Positions 1 through 5,543 of a DNA stretch of 5,710 bases are shown in pieces. The DNA lies in contig USBW01000054.1 of assembly GCA_900553045.1 (NCBI GenBank), forward strand, positions 1 to 5,710, read 5' to 3'. A model generated the notes under the pieces. That model was given only the letters and a program-made list of their open reading frames with translations. It did no database searches and was not told the origin of the DNA. The translations under genes were made by a program, and so were the position numbers. The stretch's first letter is position 1, and each line of letters opens with the position of its first letter. Origin of the DNA: an uncultured Mycoplasmatota bacterium. GTDB lineage: Bacteria; Bacillota_I; Bacilli_A; RF39; UBA660.

Positions 1-30
1 CATACAATTGGAACAGGTTATGGAAGATAG
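1..30 (+). CDS. Possible 3' end of an upstream gene (last 9 codons)
   Basis: Reading from base 1 gives nine codons (HTIGTGYGR) and a TAG stop at 28-30, which lies in the base of the following terminator stem, a common arrangement at the end of low-GC Gram-positive genes. The other two forward frames also lack early stops: one closes at 69-71 beyond the terminator, and one at 92-94 inside the promoter. They are therefore less likely to be the gene. Nine residues are too few to suggest a function. The terminator directly behind implies that some + strand gene ends here; the choice of frame is an inference. Confidence 0.35.
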   Translation, partial: HTIGTGYGR

Positions 31-58
31 GAACAAAATTTTGTTCCTATTTTTTTTT
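27..58 (+). terminator. Rho-independent terminator of the upstream gene
   Basis: Bases 27-50 form a perfect 24-base palindrome (arms ATAGGAACAAAA and TTTTGTTCCTAT) followed at once by eight T (51-58). The central AAAATTTT probably opens to give the loop, leaving a stem of about eight to ten pairs. No T tract follows the stem on the other strand, so it should act only on rightward transcription. It insulates the next promoter from upstream reading. Confidence 0.9.
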
Positions 59-90
59 GAAAAAAAATTAGAAATAACCATATATATTAT

Positions 91-119
91 TTGACAGAAT
101 ATGACGAGCCTGTTATAAT
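91..119 (+). promoter_or_regulatory. Near-perfect sigma-A promoter for the envelope operon
   Basis: TTGACA at 91-96 and TATAAT at 114-119 are both exact consensus hexamers with the optimal 17-base spacer, and TGT at 111-113 supplies an extended -10 (TGn). The expected start of transcription is near base 126, giving a leader of only about 20 bases before the ATG at 146. The region upstream (60-90) is almost all A/T and could act as an UP element. No operator-like repeat is visible, so expression is predicted to be strong and largely constitutive. Confidence 0.9.
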
Positions 120-130
120 AGTGCTTATCC

Positions 131-138
131 GGAGGGGG
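131..138 (+). promoter_or_regulatory. Ribosome binding site that fixes the start at 146
   Basis: GGAGGGGG at 131-138 is a very strong Shine-Dalgarno sequence, 7-9 bases ahead of the ATG at 146. It matters because the downstream ATG at 359, which would give a more usual lipoprotein signal length, has no such site. A second in-frame ATG at 152 is also close but is less well spaced. Confidence 0.85.
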
Positions 139-145
139 ACTAATT

Positions 146-2989
146 ATGAGAATGTCAAAGATTATTAATAATAGTAAAGATTATTTTGTTATTTATAAAG
201 GCAAGGATAACAAAGTGGCCGGGATAGCTTATGCCGGGAAAAATTATTTACCTGATCAAAGTGGGTATGATTTGTTAATAAGCGATTATTTTGCTAATAA
301 TAGTTCGCTGTCAACTAAAGAGATTACAGATAAATTCAATCAAGACCTTAATGATTCAATGGTGGTAAAACTATCCAAAACAGCTGCTCTTTTAAAGACG
401 ACCAGTGCTAAGATTGCCACGCTTACTATGGGTTCTGTTTTAACTCTAACAGGAACAATGGCAGGAATATCTGGTTGTGATACTGAAGAAGATCAAAATT
501 TAAGCATGGAAAACTCATTTGTTCAAGAACAAAGTGAAGAAGAAAACTTAATTCCTCAAGAGCTATCATTAAAAATTTATGATGCTGACGACTTAGAAGG
601 AAAGACTTGGGAAGAGCTAATAGTATTGCTAGAATCACAAGAGGACCGCGATAGATTTGAAGTAATTCGTCAAGCTCAACAAAACTTTAATGAAGCTGCT
701 GTTACAATTATGAAAGATTACGATGGAGCAAATCAGTTATACTTGACAGGTAAAGAAGTAATGGCTCTTTACATTAAAGCTAACCTTACTAATTATGACG
801 TAAAAGAGTTCGTTAATATTTTAGGAAAATATAATTTTAGTACTGCAGAAGAGTTTTTAACTACTTATCATCAAGCTCAGAGAGTTATTGGCGAGTTTGC
901 TTCATATGCTACAGTACCAAGTGGCTTAGATGTTTTATTTGAAAACCAAGAAGATAAAGACATTATTAATAAATTTGAGGAGTTAAAAATCAAATGGTTG
1001 CAAGATCGCAGTACAACTAATCGCGACGCCATGGTCGATTTTATCAAAAATATAGTTTATGAAAATAATACAACTTCTTTATTGCCAACTGGTATTAATG
1101 CGTTAGCTTTCTTAAAAGATGGCATGATTCCATTTACTGCTGATTTAGGAAATAACGAAGATAGACTATTTACCAGCACTTTATTAGATCTTTTGGATAG
1201 TAATTATTATCCAAATACATACTATCGTACAGCGACTACAGAATCAGGCTTAATAGAATTGTTTGATGGTGAAGAAACTTGTAATGATGAAGATATTGCT
1301 AAAATTATTAATATTTTGTCGAACCTAGACAATAGATTCCTAGAGGACAGTACCGAAGAGATTGCGATTAAAGATATGTTAAAAAGCAATAAAGACGTCT
1401 TTAAATTGTTTGAAACTTTGACAATCAAAAATAATTCTTCTCATGACTTATCAAAGACAATGTTAACCGCTCTTGAAACTGTTTTTAACAGCCAGTTAAT
1501 GGATAATTACGCTTATGATTATCATGATTCATTATATTATATAGCTTCAAGAATTTTACCAATTTGGGAAGAGCAAGGTATTATCAGTCATGAAAAATGC
1601 CTTTCAACTGTAGAATCAACTTATGGAGCTTGTGAATATAATTTTGAACAGCAAGTTGAAAAGATTTGCAACTATGCCGAAATGAGTCGTGAATATAATG
1701 ATGATGCTTATGAGAACTCTGATGCTTTAGTTAAATCATATTTAATAAAAAATTTAGATGTCTTAGTTGAAGATTTAGACAGAAATATTAATGTTGAAGA
1801 AAGACAGATGGAGGAAACATTTGGCAACAACTATACAATCGGTGCTGATGGAACTATCTATGATGGAACTGAAGGCCAGATAATTAAAGTAGAAACTGGA
1901 GAAGTTGTTAATATTCCAATAACTGAGGAAGAGGCCAAAGAAGAGTTTACTCAAGAAGAAATCGAACAAGCTCAAGAAGAGGCTCAAGATAAATTTGAAG
2001 AAGAATATCACGATAAGAATGTTGCCCAGCAAGAGTGGGCTAACGGTTATAGTGCAGCTCGCAATATTGTTTATAGACCAATTTTCTTTGAGGTAAGTGA
2101 TAATGGTACACCAACAACTGCTACTGAGGATTATATTGATTATATTTTTGGACGATTTGCTAGTGAAATTAGCGCAGCTAAAAGTGGTAAATCAGCTTCT
2201 TACCAAACAGGAGTAGATGATGGAATAAGAGCTGCAGTTAAAGCAGCAATCGCCGATGGCCTAGAAAGTTATCAGGCACGTCAAGAGTACCCTGATCAAG
2301 CTGGACCTTCTGAAGTAATAGAAGAATCATTCCCAGAAAAAGATAATCCGAATAATAATTCTCATGAAGATTCTAGTGCTTCAAATCAAGAAGACAGTAA
2401 TTTTAATTCTTCAATAGAAAACAGCTCAAATAATTCTAGCAATACTAACAATAATAGTAACAATAGTAATAATAGTAATAGTAGTAATTCTAAGCCTACA
2501 AATGATAATTCTAGCAAAGATCCTGAAAAAGAAGAGAGTTCAAACAATAGTAAACCTAACAACGAAGAATCAACTAAACCAGAAAATAGTACAAGTAATT
2601 CTAAACCAGAAAGTAGTCAAGATTCTGTGCCAGAAGAAAGTGAGGAGGATTCTTTCTATCCCGAAGTCTTGCCACCTGATCAAATTCCTCAGGAGGATCC
2701 AGACTTTATGCCTGATGAACCAGTAATAGATGAAGATTCATTAACTCAGGAAGATGTTGATAATAATTATAGCGTTCCAGAAACCTCAGCTCCACCAGTG
2801 TCTGATTCTAGTAACTCAGGGGCGGCTTCAATTCCTGAGGACACAGATGGTTGGATGGAAATTCCTGTTGAAGATTTTGAACAAGGTCCAATAGTAGAAG
2901 AAGATGAGCTTACGCAAGAAGAGATTGATGCTTTAGAAAATGGTACACAAACAGCATCAGCAGCACTAACAAGGACTAGACGTTTATAG
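146..2989 (+). CDS. Large envelope protein, probable lipoprotein or membrane-anchored, family unknown
   Basis: 947 residues, not a family I recognise. In order: a soluble N-terminal segment (1-71); a lysine-dotted stretch (K75, K78, K84, K89) leading into a moderately hydrophobic run (91-109) that ends in I108-S-G-C111, a match to a lipobox; a mostly helical, charged body (about 140-550); a Glu/Gln-rich probable coiled coil (593-625); two copies of a [WY]xxGxxxxRxxV motif (631-642 and 686-697); a Ser/Asn-rich disordered tract (about 733-830); and an acidic, Pro-containing tail to the end, closing with TRTRRL. There is no LPxTG sorting signal. Positive charges before and acidic residues after the hydrophobic run predict that the body lies outside the cell. 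The start is set by a strong ribosome binding site and a consensus promoter. The gene is the first of a two-gene operon, 18 bases ahead of the next. A structural or surface role is inference only. Confidence 0.9.
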   Translation: MRMSKIINNSKDYFVIYKGKDNKVAGIAYAGKNYLPDQSGYDLLISDYFANNSSLSTKEITDKFNQDLNDSMVVKLSKTAALLKTTSAKIATLTMGSVLTLTGTMAGISGCDTEEDQNLSMENSFVQEQSEEENLIPQELSLKIYDADDLEGKTWEELIVLLESQEDRDRFEVIRQAQQNFNEAAVTIMKDYDGANQLYLTGKEVMALYIKANLTNYDVKEFVNILGKYNFSTAEEFLTTYHQAQRVIGEFASYATVPSGLDVLFENQEDKDIINKFEELKIKWLQDRSTTNRDAMVDFIKNIVYENNTTSLLPTGINALAFLKDGMIPFTADLGNNEDRLFTSTLLDLLDSNYYPNTYYRTATTESGLIELFDGEETCNDEDIAKIINILSNLDNRFLEDSTEEIAIKDMLKSNKDVFKLFETLTIKNNSSHDLSKTMLTALETVFNSQLMDNYAYDYHDSLYYIASRILPIWEEQGIISHEKCLSTVESTYGACEYNFEQQVEKICNYAEMSREYNDDAYENSDALVKSYLIKNLDVLVEDLDRNINVEERQMEETFGNNYTIGADGTIYDGTEGQIIKVETGEVVNIPITEEEAKEEFTQEEIEQAQEEAQDKFEEEYHDKNVAQQEWANGYSAARNIVYRPIFFEVSDNGTPTTATEDYIDYIFGRFASEISAAKSGKSASYQTGVDDGIRAAVKAAIADGLESYQARQEYPDQAGPSEVIEESFPEKDNPNNNSHEDSSASNQEDSNFNSSIENSSNNSSNTNNNSNNSNNSNSSNSKPTNDNSSKDPEKEESSNNSKPNNEESTKPENSTSNSKPESSQDSVPEESEEDSFYPEVLPPDQIPQEDPDFMPDEPVIDEDSLTQEDVDNNYSVPETSAPPVSDSSNSGAASIPEDTDGWMEIPVEDFEQGPIVEEDELTQEEIDALENGTQTASAALTRTRRL
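2408..2491 (+). repeat. Ser/Asn codon low-complexity tract
   Basis: Within the first large gene, codons 755-782 are almost only Ser and Asn, written with AAT, AAC, AGT, AGC and TCT-type codons, giving a nearly trinucleotide-periodic DNA sequence. The surrounding region (about 2340-2640) is similar but mixed with Glu, Lys and Pro. At protein level this is a flexible linker such as is found in wall-spanning surface proteins. At DNA level it may change length by slippage between strains; a change by whole codons would keep the frame. Confidence 0.85.
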
Positions 2990-3000
2990 TAGTAAGGGGG
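2987..3000 (+). promoter_or_regulatory. Triple stop codon overlapping the next ribosome binding site
   Basis: The first gene ends with TAG, TAG, TAA in the same frame (2987-2995), and the last stop runs into AAGGGGG (2994-3000), the ribosome binding site for the ATG at 3008 (7-base spacer). Ribosomes ending the first protein therefore stop right on the initiation site of the second, which favours translational coupling. No promoter or terminator fits between the two genes. Confidence 0.8.
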
Positions 3001-3007
3001 TAAAACG

Positions 3008-4756
3008 ATGTATACAGAAGAAAGAAGAAGTAGTGGATTAGTAAAAAGACTTTTACTATCAATATTATTTATAATTATCTTAATTGTTATTCTAGTTTGG
3101 TTTTTTCCAACAAAAAATTCTTTAAAGCCACTTTATGAAGGGATCTTTAGAGATAATCTAAATTCTATGCGCGAGGCTGCTGAGACTTACTTTACTAATG
3201 ATCGCTTGCCAAAAGAGGTTGGAGATAAAGTAAGATTGACACTGCAAGAGATGCTAGATATGCACTTATTATTACCATTTGTTGACAAGAATGGTCAAAT
3301 GTGCGATTTAAAAGCTTCATATGTTGAAATAGTTAAAACAGAAACAGAGTATGAAATGACAGTTAATCTAGTCTGCCCAGAAGAAGAAGCTTATATTATA
3401 GAGCACATGGGTTGCTATGATAAATGTGAAACTGAATGTCCAGAGTGCCCTGTTTGTCCAAGTAATCCATCAAATCCAGGTACTCCATCAAAACCAAGCA
3501 ATCCATCAAATCCAAGCGTTCCAGATGATCCTGATGAGCCAAGCGATCCAGATGAGCCAACAGACCCAGAGCGTCAGACTATCACTTATTACGAGTTTAA
3601 AAGAGGCAAGACGGAACAAGTATTCTCACATTATGAATGCAAAAGTGGTTATACATTAGGTGATGATAATGTTTGCTATAAAACTAAAGTTACTACAGAT
3701 ACCAAGGCTGCTACGCCAGTAGTAGAAACAAAGACTGAGTATGTTGATGCTAATGTTAAACCAATCTCTACTGTTACTTATAAATACTTATATCGTCGAG
3801 AAAAACAATATAGTGCTTGGTCAGATTGGTCAAGTAACAAAGAATATGATCCAAATAATAATAACATTACTTGGGGTCAACAAGAATTAGTTTGGAATGA
3901 AAAAAATGGTGGTAAAAAAGTAACCACTAGAACACCAATTTATGACAAAACAGATCCACAATACAAAGAAGAAGTAACCGTAATTGGCTATTATACTCAA
4001 TACTTATGCTCAGGTTATAATTACTATAAATCACAATCAACTAATAAAGTTTATAAAACATCAGGGTGGGTATTACAACCAGAACAAATAGTTACTAAAG
4101 AGATTTTAAATGATACTGAGACAACTAGATACGTTAGAACCTCTGTTAAGTGGGATTCTTGTGTAAATTGTACTAGTGATGTCTACTATGTTTATAAAGT
4201 TTATAAACAGAGTATTGAAGAAGTTACTCAAACCTCATCTGAGTTGGGAGCAACTTGCAAAGTTGAAGAGAAGAAGATTCCAATTCTTGGTACTAAATTA
4301 GTATTCGCAGGTTATCCAGTTGTTTATGATATTAAAACTGAAATGGTTTATTACTATCATACTAAAACTAGAACTGTAACTTCTGAAGCTCAGGAAAAAT
4401 GGTCAAAAGATGCCAATGATCAAAGTTTGCTAAATCAAGGATACAAATATGTTCGCAAAGAAATTGATACTGAAAAGACTGATGTCGAATACAGTTGTCC
4501 ATCAGGTTATGGCAATTTTGATTCGAGCACAAAGAAGTGTTCTAAGCAGGTTAAAGTGACAACAGGTTATACGTGTCCTACAGGATACACTTATAATGAA
4601 AATAACAAGAATTGTACTAAAACTACTACTGAAACAACCTATGATGATGCTATAGCAAAATATAAAGACCGAATTTACGAAGAGTATCGTTGGGCTACTA
4701 CTCCAACCCTAGATGGCTGGACAGCTACTGGACGTAAAAAAGTAGTTGTAATTTAA
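3008..4756 (+). CDS. Membrane-anchored cysteine-rich extracellular protein, family unknown
   Basis: 582 residues. Basic residues (R6, R7, K13, R14) precede one strong membrane helix (about 15-33), so the rest should lie outside. Next come a compact domain (about 40-135) with LTLQEMLD and C99/C123, resembling small pilin-like domains of gut Bacillota by eye only; a cluster of five cysteines (136, 140, 144, 147, 150); a Ser/Asn/Pro then Asp/Glu/Pro linker (151-189); and a Thr/Tyr/Lys-rich, probably beta-rich region (190-582). That region carries three YxC[KP][ST]GY...C repeats (from 209, 495 and 521) and a WSDWS motif (271-275) like those in thrombospondin-type or Trp-rich surface repeats. There is no LPxTG signal. 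It is the second gene of the operon, with a strong ribosome binding site (2994-3000). All 17 cysteines lie beyond the membrane helix, which is unusual for exported low-GC Gram-positive proteins. Adhesion or envelope assembly is a guess. Confidence 0.92.
   Translation: MYTEERRSSGLVKRLLLSILFIIILIVILVWFFPTKNSLKPLYEGIFRDNLNSMREAAETYFTNDRLPKEVGDKVRLTLQEMLDMHLLLPFVDKNGQMCDLKASYVEIVKTETEYEMTVNLVCPEEEAYIIEHMGCYDKCETECPECPVCPSNPSNPGTPSKPSNPSNPSVPDDPDEPSDPDEPTDPERQTITYYEFKRGKTEQVFSHYECKSGYTLGDDNVCYKTKVTTDTKAATPVVETKTEYVDANVKPISTVTYKYLYRREKQYSAWSDWSSNKEYDPNNNNITWGQQELVWNEKNGGKKVTTRTPIYDKTDPQYKEEVTVIGYYTQYLCSGYNYYKSQSTNKVYKTSGWVLQPEQIVTKEILNDTETTRYVRTSVKWDSCVNCTSDVYYVYKVYKQSIEEVTQTSSELGATCKVEEKKIPILGTKLVFAGYPVVYDIKTEMVYYYHTKTRTVTSEAQEKWSKDANDQSLLNQGYKYVRKEIDTEKTDVEYSCPSGYGNFDSSTKKCSKQVKVTTGYTCPTGYTYNENNKNCTKTTTETTYDDAIAKYKDRIYEEYRWATTPTLDGWTATGRKKVVVI
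3458..3574 (+). repeat. Pro-rich linker repeats
   Basis: Codons 151-189 of the second envelope gene encode a tripeptide pattern, SNP/SKP then DEP/SDP. At DNA level, 3458-3478 recurs at 3494-3514 with one difference in 21 bases, and an 18-base unit at 3527-3544 is repeated directly at 3545-3562 with three differences. The repeats suggest growth by local duplication. The protein product is an extended, rigid linker separating the membrane-proximal domain from the outer region. Confidence 0.85.
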
Positions 4757-4780
4757 ATTAGTTTTGAAAGTCAACTAATT
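4756..4780 (+). other. Small hairpin directly after the stop codon
   Basis: AATTAGTT (4756-4763) and AACTAATT (4773-4780) form an 8-bp stem with a 9-base loop. It starts within the stop codon and is followed by six A rather than T, so it is not itself a terminator. It could stabilise the 3' end of the operon mRNA next to the true terminator, or be chance in AT-rich DNA. Confidence 0.4.
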
Positions 4781-4790
4781 AAAAAAGCTT

Positions 4791-4831
4791 AGAGAATTAT
4801 CGCTAAAATAGCGATAATTCTTTTATTTTTT
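4791..4831 (+). terminator. Rho-independent terminator of the envelope operon
   Basis: GAATTATCGCTA (4794-4805) pairs perfectly with TAGCGATAATTC (4809-4820) around an AAA loop, and the stem can be extended by A-U and G-U pairs into the T-rich tract at 4821-4831 (TTTT A TTTTTT). It lies 34 bases after the stop of the second envelope gene. On the other strand a run of six T follows the stem only after an eight-base gap, so leftward termination would be weak. Confidence 0.93.
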
Positions 4832-4843
4832 CTCTATTAATAG

Positions 4844-4861
4844 TATGATAATATTAGGTGA
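4844..4861 (+). promoter_or_regulatory. Possible -10 element and ribosome binding site for the HAD gene
   Basis: TATGAT (4844-4849, overlapping GATAAT 4847-4852) could be a -10 box, with only a T-rich stretch of the terminator where the -35 should be. Transcription would then start near 4856, leaving a leader of about 12 bases. AGGTGA (4856-4861) is a clear ribosome binding site six bases before the ATG at 4868. The ribosome site is sound; the promoter is weak, and the gene may instead depend partly on readthrough. Confidence 0.45.
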
Positions 4862-4867
4862 TTACAA

Positions 4868-5392
4868 ATGAATAAAAAAATGCTTTACATTGATTTTGAT
4901 GGAGTAATATTAGATACTATAACTGCTCCATATCAGCAGATGCAGGAAATGGGAATTGATCTGAAAAGTGAAGCAGTTGGACAATTTTATCAAAACTATG
5001 ATTTCTCTCAAGTTGTAAAAGATAGCAATATTATTAATGACAGTATAAACGGATTACAAAGAATTTTAGATTCCGATCGTTTTAATGTAGCAATCTTGAC
5101 ACACGTAACAAGTTTAGAAGAGGCGGTTATTAAAATTAAATACATCAGAAAATATTTTAAAGATATCACTATTATTCCATGTCCAAAAGCTATATCTAAA
5201 ACTAAAATGATAGAAACTAAAAATGCTATTTTAATTGACGATTACGCTGGAAACTTAAGAGAGTGGGAAAAAGAAGGTGGAATTGGGATTCGCTTTTCTA
5301 CCAAAAGAAATGGCAAAGGTTTTATCGCTATTGATCACCTTGATGAAATCTTAGATATTGATCTTGACAAAAGTTGTACTCATAATAGTTAA
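4868..5392 (+). CDS. HAD-superfamily phosphatase, probable 5'(3')-deoxyribonucleotidase type
   Basis: 174 residues, cytoplasmic, with no signal or membrane segment. All HAD motifs are visible: motif I YIDFDGV with the nucleophile D9 and acid/base D11; motif II ILTHVTS (T78); a lysine for motif III (K107, or K111/K113 in ISKTKM); and motif IV ILIDDYAGNLREW with D124 and D125 for magnesium. The short length and the DDYxxNLxEWExxGGIGIRF ending are like the NT5C/YorS-type 5'(3')-deoxyribonucleotidases, which remove phosphate from (deoxy)nucleoside monophosphates. The fold is seen with high confidence; the substrate is inferred from general resemblance. The start at 4868 is chosen for its AGGTGA site; the ATG four codons later lacks its own. 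It stands alone between two transcription units, and no terminator is visible after it, so it may read into murA. Confidence 0.88.
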   Translation: MNKKMLYIDFDGVILDTITAPYQQMQEMGIDLKSEAVGQFYQNYDFSQVVKDSNIINDSINGLQRILDSDRFNVAILTHVTSLEEAVIKIKYIRKYFKDITIIPCPKAISKTKMIETKNAILIDDYAGNLREWEKEGGIGIRFSTKRNGKGFIAIDHLDEILDIDLDKSCTHNS

Positions 5393-5416
5393 TTTATACG
5401 ACAAAAAACACTAAAT

Positions 5417-5460
5417 TATTTGCAAAACAATCTTTTTATGTTATTATAATATTTGCAAAA
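5417..5460 (+). promoter_or_regulatory. Predicted murA promoter flanked by paired TTTGCAAA sites
   Basis: TATAAT at 5445-5450 is an exact -10. The best -35 is TTGCAA at 5420-5425 with a long 19-base spacer, so the promoter may be weak or need an activator. Transcription would start near 5457. The 11-base sequence TATTTGCAAAA occurs twice, at 5417-5427 (over the -35) and 5450-5460 (over the predicted start). Each copy contains the self-complementary octamer TTTGCAAA, and they are 33 bases apart, about three turns of DNA. This looks like a pair of operator sites for a dimeric regulator, though which protein is unknown. Confidence 0.55.
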
Positions 5461-5474
5461 ACTATGTTGGAACA

Positions 5475-5516
5475 GATGTAGGTAAAAATCATATATTACC
5501 ATAGGAAGTATACATC
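5475..5516 (+). other. Possible hairpin in the murA leader
   Basis: GATGTA (5475-5480) can pair with TACATC (5511-5516), and inside it GGTAA (5481-5485) with TTACC (5496-5500), leaving a 10-base bulge on one side. The structure would lie in the leader of about 87 bases between the predicted start and the murA ATG. It is not a riboswitch or T-box that I recognise, and no terminator or U tract follows. It may be chance. Confidence 0.3.
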
Positions 5517-5543
5517 AGGTAAAGGACGAGAAAGGATGTAAAC

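Noticed and set aside
426..638. Open frame on the - strand
   Set aside because: It lies wholly inside the first envelope gene, has no ribosome binding site and is Leu/Phe-rich as expected from the complement of Glu/Lys codons.
1775..2032. Open frame on the - strand resembling a membrane protein
   Set aside because: The apparent hydrophobicity (Phe/Leu/Ser) is an artefact of reading the Glu-rich coiled-coil region on the opposite strand.
2502..2726. Second + frame inside the Ser/Asn tract
   Set aside because: A shifted reading of a low-complexity region; no ribosome site or promoter of its own.
2909..2986. Cell-wall sorting signal at the end of the first envelope protein
   Set aside because: There is no LPxTG motif and no hydrophobic segment before the basic TRTRRL end.
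3458..3574. CRISPR-like or intergenic direct repeat
   Set aside because: The repeats are in frame, encode Ser/Asn/Pro and Asp/Glu/Pro triplets, and lack unique spacers.
3417..3659. Second + frame across the Pro linker, with an apparent short repeat
   Set aside because: The repeat comes from the Pro-linker codons read in another frame.
5391..5417. Possible terminator after the HAD gene (AATTTA/TAAATT)
   Set aside because: Six A-T pairs with a 15-base loop, no G-C pairs and no solid T tract; too weak to call.
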